This document shows positions 56,201 through 64,000 of a DNA stretch of 64,000 nt, piece after piece. The stretch lies in the NCBI GenBank assembly GCA_032622095.1, contig CP136062.1, forward strand, positions 57,118,420 through 57,182,419, read 5' to 3'. Source of the DNA: Siphonodentalium dalli (lineage: Eukaryota; Mollusca; Scaphopoda; Gadilida; Siphonodentaliidae). The translations under genes were made by a program, and so were the position numbers. Under the pieces are notes generated by a model that worked only from the letters and a program-made list of their open reading frames with translations, searched no databases and was not told the origin of the DNA. Numbering within the stretch: the stretch's first letter is position 1; each line of letters opens with the position of its first letter.

Positions 56201-59200
56201 GTTTAATATGTCTGATTTATAATGTTTACTTTAATTACACACATCAATCCTCGTGTGATGATCTCACAATTAATTATTGTTTTTATTTAACATCTAACAT
56301 TATGTATAATTATGTCCAAACCTTCAAATACCGTGTCTATACTTCGTTAATCCCATCGGTGTTACTTGACAATATACTACTACCCTCCATCTACTATAAG
56401 CCTTACGACAGACAAAGGATTCATTATTGTTAATTATTATTAATGTTTTATTACATTTGACGGCCCTTTATTTGATAGTGCACTGCCGTGAGCGCCTTTT
56501 ATTACCCATTAAGCTGTATCACTTAATCAGTTAGCAGATGATCATACTATAAATTTGATTCTCATGTCGCTCCTGTTACAAAATCAATTTGGTGTTTTGA
56601 ATTAGATTTCCGATTTTGGGATAAAAAAAAATTTGCCCAAATTGTTTTCCATTTTCGAAAAAAAAAACAATGGAGATTTGGTCTATGTCAGTGTGAACCC
56701 TGCTCGACAGGTATATGTCAGTGTAAACCCTGCCCGACAGTTACTCCAGAGTACATGGATAGGTACTCCACATGATACCTGGTAATCCACACCGGGCATG
56801 TATAGTACCTAAGTAGTTATTCCTGGGGTACCTTGGGTTTTGAAGGCCCACTTAATTTTCGAGTTACCGAATATTTTTTATGGTGCCTTGATATACGGTT
56901 TAGTAACAATCTATGCCATGAAATATGATTAAAATACCATAAGTCATCACCATTTGGAACGTCTGTGTCTCAGAAGCTGCCCATATAGTAATAGAACATA
57001 GCTGATATCATAAAATCGTTTCCCCCGTTATGGCTCGCATAATGCAACATAATTCAAAGTAGTTTTATTTTCAATGGAAGGGGAATAACTGTACATCTAA
57101 ATATTTTATATCTCACGTGACTTTCTCGCATTCTGATTGGCTGCACACTGCTATACTAGTTTACGATAGTACCCCATTAGGATGATTCCTACATGCCTAC
57201 TATTCTTTTTCTATTTATAGTAACAAACTCATTTCGCGAAATCGGGTTGCCGCCTGAAGACACAGCCAAACGTAAACTATACATTGTACGATAACTGTTG
57301 CAATATTAGTATATCATTATATTTATTAGTGAATTGTAATGATCTTACAAATGTCCGATCATTGCTATTCAAAGTATTTAATAGTTTGTCCGTTTAGTTG
57401 GCAAGTCCTAATTTTGTAATGCCAGTGGACGTTATTTCCGTTTTAATCGATGCTAAGCAAGTTACCTTATAAAAGTTCGCCAAAACGTCTTTGCTAATGA
57501 CGTATTTATTGAAATAAATGCATGAATCACGAAGAGATGCTGTTAGATGTAACTAATAACCAGTGTTCGCGCTGGACCGAAAAAAACTTGCCAAATGAAA
57601 ATTGTATTAGCCAAATGAAAAAAAACTTTAGCCAAATATTATTTGGCCAAATTAAAAAAAACTTTGGCCAAATTAAATCATCGTTTTCTGGTCGGTTCAC
57701 AATTAATGACTAAAATATTTGTTTTAAAATTTATTTGTTATACTCAGAAAATGAAAATATAATTAAAACAACACAAAAAACAACTTTAAAAACAATATTA
57801 TATGAACATATCATCACATATCACACAGGCATTCGCAAACATTCTATATAATTATAATCCGCTAAACTAATTGTAATAACTCTATGCCGTTGACACTATT
57901 GACACCATGGCATGACGGCCGCTAACTATGGCTTATTATACTGTAGTAAGGTGTTAACTGGTGGATATCTATTGTATTCAAATCTTTGATGATGTGAAGC
58001 CCGGTTAATAGACGGGATGCACTTTATGACACCCATTACGTAACCATTGAGTTAAGAACTGCTCTTCTATAACGAACAAAGAATTTAGGTATTTTATCTT
58101 ACAGACGGCTTAATCAATTACATAACCAGTATACAGCTTATAAGTTTTGACGATTAGGCTGGTTAGGCTCTCAACGGAGAGCCCAATGTCTAAACATCAG
58201 ATGTCTTTTTAGACGTCAGTAAACTAATGGCATCCGGTCTCGTCGTATTCAGTAGTACTTCGTCAGGTTCGTTCGTCTGTTCCGTAACTTCCTCACATCT
58301 GCTATCGTCATTTCGTATGGCCGTTAGAGGACACTCAGTCTGTGGTATAGAAGGCAATGTCTGTCTTTGTCCGAAAAAGTCAGTCAGTTAAAACAACAGC
58401 GGTATCACTAGGTAATCACCTATTCATTGTGCTCACCGATGAGAACTCTCTTCAAAGCATACATGTTTAGTATTGTTTACATAGTCGGTGTCATCGATGG
58501 CGTAGAAACTAAAAATCCGCATATTATTTGGACACTACAAAAACACTCTTTTTCAATAGCGAATACACTTGCAAGCGAATCTGGACAAATGCTATTTAAC
58601 TCTGAATTGTAAAAGCCGCAATCCAATAAAAAAAATTTTTTATTTATTTTTATTTCGAAAATATGTAGTCACATATATTCTCAACATCATATTAAAATGT
58701 AAATAATTAATTCATAATTGGTCACATTATTCATAAAAAGCCACGAGTGCTGAGATTTGAATTCACGGTTAAATGCCTATTACGTGAATCCGAATCCACT
58801 TCATTCATCCGAAAATATATTGCAAATGAATTCATATGAGTCCAAGATGCATGATGATTACACACGAACAATAACCAAAGTTATCAACATGAGAATTGAT
58901 TCTAGCCATAAACTAAATTGCGACATATTATAAGTTTTGCGAGGTAACTCGTCGTCCGTTATGTACATGTAATTGTATACATTTACATAGCGGACGATGA
59001 ATTGGGAAATTATAAACTAGTACACGCCATGCAGAAAAAGCAATCACGATATGCATGTATATGATATGAAATTCAAAGCATCCGCTGATGATTTATCAAA
59101 AAATTAATAATACCTGGATCTGGTGACATAAATCTAACATTTTATTTGACACATTCGTCTGGAAATAGTATGAGAAGAATCAGAAGATCTCTTTGGCGAT

Positions 59201-59670
59201 CTTATTCCGGTTTTTTGTTTGATCTGTAAATTTGTATCATTGAATGATTCGAATATCGTGAAAAGTTAATATATTTTGATTTAGAAGCACATTTTCTTGC
59301 AAAGCGATGTCCGTTTCATCGACCCTCACACATGGCGTATTGTTAATGTTCTTGTTGTCATTTCAGATTAAACATATTGTTCAAATACTGGAAATTTAGA
59401 GAGAGTCTCCCTTTAATATACGAAACACAATACTGTGACATACAATTGTCATCTAAAACGAGTGTTAATAGAATATTGGCATGCTAAATTATTTTGGTCA
59501 CCCTATCTTCAAATACACACCTTTAATTCACAATAGTTTGCGCCTGGAATAATGAGGGCCGCAACTTGTCAGTTTATATTTCTATAAATGTTTTCACGAT
59601 CACTGAAGCAAACACATTTGAAGTATTGCATAGTCATAGTGAGATACTGATACGGTAACGACGAAAAACA
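56201..59670. other. No gene; repeat fragments
   Basis: Contains a piece at about 57105-57150 related to the right end of the 26009 insertion, and GCCAAAT repeats at about 57590-57680. Frames of 60-75 codons show no domain. Confidence 0.5.
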
Positions 59671-59785
59671 TTTACCTCGCCTGTGTGTGGACACTTTACC
59701 TCTCCTATGTGTGGACACTTTGCCTCTCCTATGTTTGGACACTTTGCCTCACCTATGTGTGGACACTTTAACTCACCTAAGTATA
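59671..59785 (+). repeat. About 27-bp tandem repeat, four copies
   Basis: The unit is built on TGTGTGGACACTTTACCTC, with copies starting near 59681, 59708, 59735 and 59757. They are slightly diverged. Confidence 0.85.
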
Positions 59786-59930
59786 ACTATCTATGAGTTT
59801 GGCAAGTCTTTGTATTATATTTTCATCCACTTTTTACGTCAAAATATAGATCATATCCCACTCCCAGAAGAACGAATATGTTATCCTACTCTCAGCACTG
59901 CGTTATGACGTCAAATGTGTTATCCTACTC

Positions 59931-60060
59931 TCAATATGTTATCCTACTCTCAATATGTTATCCTACTCTCAATATGTTATCCTACTCTCAATATGTTATC
60001 CTACTCTCAATATGTTACCCTACTCTCAATATGTTATCCTACTCTCAATATGTTATTCCA
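59931..60060 (+). repeat. 19-bp tandem repeat (ATGTTATCCTACTCTCAAT), about seven copies
   Basis: Period 19, nearly perfect. Each side is bordered by CTCAGCACT(G/A)CG followed within a few bases by TGACGTCA (59908-59915 and about 60078-60085). Confidence 0.9.
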
Positions 60061-60228
60061 CTCTCAGCACTACGTCATGACGTCAATGTGTTCTTCATTC
60101 GGTATCCTTGCGGGTTATTTTAACATAAATTTGGGTATTGTACCTTTAAGAACGTATGACAGTATGTTTCACTGTGGTCTGGGTGGTAACAAACTGGTAT
60201 AGAAAGTATAATAAACACAAAAGTAAGC

Positions 60229-60326
60229 TGTTCTGAGTAGCGTACGGATGTTCTCCTCTCGTGAGATGTGAGGAGCTATCCTCAGCATCTCACTCGAGGC
60301 GAAAAACCGTGCGCTACTCAGAACAC
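60229..60326. repeat. Imperfect inverted repeat, long hairpin
   Basis: GTTCTGAGTAGCG on the left and CGCTACTCAGAAC on the right pair, then CGTGAGATG with CATCTCACTCG, closing on TGAGGA-GCTA-TCCTCA. A stem of about 45 bp with bulges. Confidence 0.85.
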
Positions 60327-60704
60327 TTTACTCTTGCTACGTTGGTAAGTCTATTTATTACACACGCGTTGTTGTATTATCAGTTAACTCATACGTGGTC
60401 ATTTCAACAGTTCGCTCTAGGGCGATCCTGGAATATCACTGGAGACGGATGGCGTGATTTCATTTCTAACGACAACGTAACGAGAACTTAAGAAGTGTGT
60501 GATACAAAAAACATTTTGCAAAACAACGAGTTTCGATAGGAAAAGCTTAGAATAATATGAGTTTTGTTTATGTTTCGGGTACATGTAATAAATATAGAGC
60601 CACACTCGTGTCAGTTTTAGTCAGAGATTATCCCACTCGAACGGATTGCCTCCTGCTCTCGTGTATCCTTCCGCCATACTCTCTCATGCAATAATCACTA
60701 ATAG

Positions 60705-60905
60705 TATAGCGGCTAAGACCAAAATTATTGGGGAATCATGCACTTTTTAGTAGAAGCATGAAACTTTGTATACACCTTCAGGGACATATATGAAACAAAT
60801 TCTGATATGGACCCAACTCAAATAACCACTTTTTTGGTCGTCACAACGACTTTCGGAAACCACCCGATTTTGTTGACCAAAAAAAAAAAAAAAAAAAAAC
60901 ATGTT
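60705..60905 (+). repeat. Solo end related to the Academ-like terminal repeat
   Basis: The order GGC..TAAG(A/T)CCAAAATT then AAGCATGAAA.TTTGTA parallels 8190-8250. No inverted partner seen nearby. A poly-A run lies at 60880-60899. Confidence 0.4.
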
Positions 60906-63561
60906 TTTTTTATAAGATGATCACTGTGCATAGCAAAGGTGTATTTAGAAGGTAGTTTTGCAGTTTTTATCAATATTACTGTCTATAGATGCATTCAGGG
61001 TTCCAAACCTCCAATTACAACAACAACAACATTTTAAATGAAACTCATTGACTCATAATAGTTCATCATGTTCATGGGCTGGTAGGACCCATCATGTACC
61101 CCCACAATTACTCAACTTCTTTGGTATTGTCATGTGCCTGTATTGTTCAGGAAAAATTATGTTACCAGCAAATATTTTGGGTCCTAATGTAGGGTATGCC
61201 TACCTACTATGTCAAAGTTACTAAGTTTCCTTTTGTTTTCGATCATGATGGGGAGGGGGAACGGTAATCCCATATAAGTGATGTCATTGTGATTGGATCT
61301 TAACAGCTAATGTGTCATATTGGTAGGTACATGTATTTTGTTACTGTATCTACTGGTAGCAAAACCAATATTATATATGTTGCCATTGATGACGTTGACA
61401 TGCAACAGCGATGAAAGCACAAATTTATAATATTCTGGGAGCTGATGGGGTAACACTGCACCCTCACCTCATGACTTAACTTCACCCACTCATTTCCTTC
61501 CTTATTGTGACCTTCAACCTCTTAGCAATGTTAACACAACACTTGAAAAGGTGGCTGTGTAGACACAAGAGAAGACGGCATCAGAGTCAGACACGGCCGC
61601 CCATTATCAGACGAGGCACTGTAAGTCAGTTTGGTGCAAATTATGTAATGGATAATGTTCGAAGAATAGGGGTTTCGGTAAAAGAGTCGCCGAGTCTATT
61701 CTTGACCGAATTCCCGACTTAAAACCCACACATTGAATTGTCATTGGAGCCAACTATCCATTTGGTCTGGTCCACATCTCTGTCTTGATCACCTGAGTAT
61801 ACGCCCACAGTTCAGCACGGACAGTTATTGTTGTCCACGGCGAAAAGCAACACGTTTCAATTATTATTTAATTCGAATTAGGACTCGCCAGTTGAGGGAC
61901 GTTTCCTCCGAAGTTTGCCGTTGCGCTATGGATTCGGCCAGTGTATGTGAGCAATATATTTCTTTCCAATTGTATTTGGTTATTTTTTTGTCTTTCTTGA
62001 TTTAAAGATGCCCCATCCAATTCGACATAAAATAAGTTAACATTCCATAATAATTTAGCAGGCAATAAAACATGAAATATAAAGGTCGTTATACATATGC
62101 ATCACCAATACAGCACCACAAGAAACATCCAAAATAATGTGATCAGAATCATCATAAATAGCTTATTTTCGAAATTTCTCTTCAATTTTCATCGTTGGTT
62201 GGTAATGAAGTAAAAACGCTCTTTATAAAATGTGATTTTTCGAATATTCTGGCGCCAAACAACACGAAACCTGGTAAAAACTGTCTCATTATTAAGAAGT
62301 CGAAACCACACAAGAAGCTTGCATAAATGGGTTCACTGATTCTTTCTCACTGTTGTCTTGTGTAGAATACGCAATAGAAGTATTATAGTGTCCAATTGTA
62401 TGGCCCGTATGGGTATATTGAATTTCCAATTATTATCAGGAAGACACCAAGATGTACTATAGCTTGAATTATAAGTATCATTCTATAGTGTATACACAGA
62501 AACGTGGCTAGACGTGACTCAGAGCAGTATGACAATTTAATTTCGCACACCCACCCCCTTCAGGATAGATGTTTCAAACTGAAAGGTATCATAACATTTC
62601 TAGTTATTGGACAATTCTTACATGACATGGGCTATCCCCCGTTGTTAGCAAATTCCCATCAGTCCCATCGTATATACATGATTTCCAACTATTCCCCCAC
62701 CACGATGACCTTACATATGCCTTTAAGTATACTATCACCCCCAAAAGTTAACAAATGGTCAGTGCACAAAATAATGTATAACCTGTGTTATCTTTTATTC
62801 GAAACAGCATGCGTAAATAGTGCCTATATTGTATTTATCATTCAATACATGTATATAGTTGATTAGTCATCAGCGACGTGGCTAGTGGGCTCCGGGTCAT
62901 CGGTGGGGTGTCCATGGTGATATGTATGTATATACAATGAGTCGCTGTATGGTCATGTCTGAGGTGAATAGGTATACAGGGAGTGACTATTGTCATGTGT
63001 GCGTTTACATATATATACCCGATGTGACGGTATGGTCATTTGTGCAGTGTGGGTGTAACGAGAGTAGCTACATGGTCAAATATGTGTTGTCTTGTGTATA
63101 AATGGAGTGACTCTATGGTCATGGTGGGTTTTACAGGTGTAACTTTTGTATTGTCTGTATTGTCATGGGTGGGTTTATAGATATATGTATTGTTGTTGGT
63201 TGTACGGTCATGGGGGGGGTGCTGAACACTAAATACACGGGGGTCAATGTTGGAAGGTTGAGAATTCCGTAGGTTGAATTGGTCTCTCACGGGGAACAAA
63301 TTGCCTATCCTGGGGTGCACACTAAACATTGCGGGTTTAAGATTCGAGGGGTAAGTTAATTGGAGACTTGATTCAATAGTTTTGCGTGGCCACGAGGGGT
63401 CGTTTTAAATCTCACTGAGACTCATTTGACCCTCCCGGGAGATATTACTTAATTGGAGGAACGAGATGTGGAAATTGGGGGGTTCCGCAAAAAACGTGCT
63501 AATCTCATTGGTGCACGTGATATATTTGGAGACTCGCTTTCAGATTCACATTTTATAGATC
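60906..63561. other. No gene supported
   Basis: AT-rich. A basic, Arg-rich frame (61507-61722) has no known domain. One dispersed AAACGCTCTTTAT motif is at 62215. GTGGT/GTCATG-rich, GT-skewed text covers about 62900-63220. Confidence 0.5.
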
Positions 63562-63643
63562 ATGGCGGACGATTTTGTCTCCGGAAAATTGGTTGAATGG
63601 GGCCTCTCCGCCCTCTCGGCGGACCTGCAACAACGATTTAGTG
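63562..63643 (+). CDS. Candidate first exon with SAM-like start
   Basis: ATG at 63562 in good context (ATCATGG), then MADDFVSGKLVEWGLSALS and ADLQQRFSG, ending at a strong donor GTAAGT (63644) in phase 1. The stretch resembles the beginning of a SAM domain (W.....L). It probably opens a gene that continues to the right of the window. Resemblance to the 56084 exon suggests a duplicated gene family. No further exon can be placed here. Confidence 0.6.
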
Positions 63644-64000
63644 GTAAGTATTATTTGTATCCATGTAGGTAACACAGATAACGAAACTTGAACTGTGTTT
63701 ATTATTGCATGATGGCCATGCAAATGTTTCAAAAATCAAATTGAGAGCATGTGTGTAGTTATAACAGTCTAAAAATAGAATGTGTCGATCGAACACATTT
63801 GTGATCGAGGTGAGACGACTTAAAATAACTCGGAATTAGGAAAATGTTGCATTCCACAATGACAATGTCATGTTGCAATATTGCCTTGACACATTTCTGG
63901 GACTGCACCATATTCATAATTCATATAAAATTCAAGACAATAAACTATAAATTATCTCTGTAGTAGTGTAGAATCTTCACAATTAAATCGTTTCGTTTTT
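63644..64000 (+). other. Probable intron after the candidate first exon
   Basis: AT-rich, no coding signal. It starts with GTAAGTATT and runs out of the window. Confidence 0.5.

Noticed and set aside
57522-57713. 63-codon frame with repeated KKNF/GQI text
   Set aside because: It arises from GCCAAAT/AAAAAACTTT repeats and has no domain.
61507-61722. Arg-rich 71-codon frame
   Set aside because: No recognised domain and no convincing splice borders. Composition alone is not enough.

Overview
This window looks like accessory, repeat-packed DNA from an invertebrate animal nucleus. It is AT-rich, has split exons with GT/AG borders, and carries DIRS, Academ-like, hAT-like and mariner-like elements, SINE-like sequences and Polinton genes. 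A marine mollusc, perhaps a bivalve, is my best guess from the repeat style and a TSP1/C-type-lectin exon set. That is inference; nothing here fixes the species.

Positions 1-28772 are bounded by a large inverted repeat of about 2.5 kb per arm (left 1-3170, right 25665-28772, each enlarged by a private insertion). I read the whole unit as one Polinton/Maverick-class virus-like transposon of roughly 22 kb, later enlarged. Its core runs on the minus strand from 25134 down to 15777: a small unknown gene, retrovirus-type integrase with chromodomain, a capsid-associated protein, a basic protein, a double-jelly-roll major capsid protein, an A32/FtsK-like packaging ATPase, two small proteins, and a protein-primed type DNA polymerase B split by one frameshift. 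These genes overlap or nearly touch, as in a virus. Unusually, each terminal repeat carries its own gene: a second, different A32-like ATPase with zinc fingers and a long glutamine tract, intact on the left (359-2086) and broken by two stop codons on the right (26662-28413).

Between the left terminal repeat and the polymerase lies mostly non-coding DNA, plus a decayed Academ-like transposon (8185-14386) with terminal inverted repeats, a PIN/XPG-type nuclease-like region and a separate Cys-rich finger. Palindromic foldback elements sit at 2279-2890 (left arm only) and 14457-14627, and a further insertion at 26009-26610 (right arm only).

From 28.8 to 38.3 kb there is no host gene that I can support: a 1.4-kb non-autonomous element with an exact 8-bp target duplication (31281-32698) and a decayed DIRS retrotransposon (about 33330-38297) with inverted termini and an internal complementary region.

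From 39 to 48.5 kb minus-strand exons encode a C-type lectin domain (two exons that join in phase) and, upstream, a thrombospondin type 1 repeat. An 86-bp minisatellite lies beyond the lectin stop codon, and a diverged 1-kb tandem duplication lies in an intron. From 48.5 to 64 kb the content is mostly non-coding: a 2.3-kb TA-flanked element with arrays of ACGGT near its ends and a second TA-flanked element nested in it, palindromes, short tandem repeats, and two plus-strand exons (56084-56200 and 63562-63643) with a SAM-like helix pattern.
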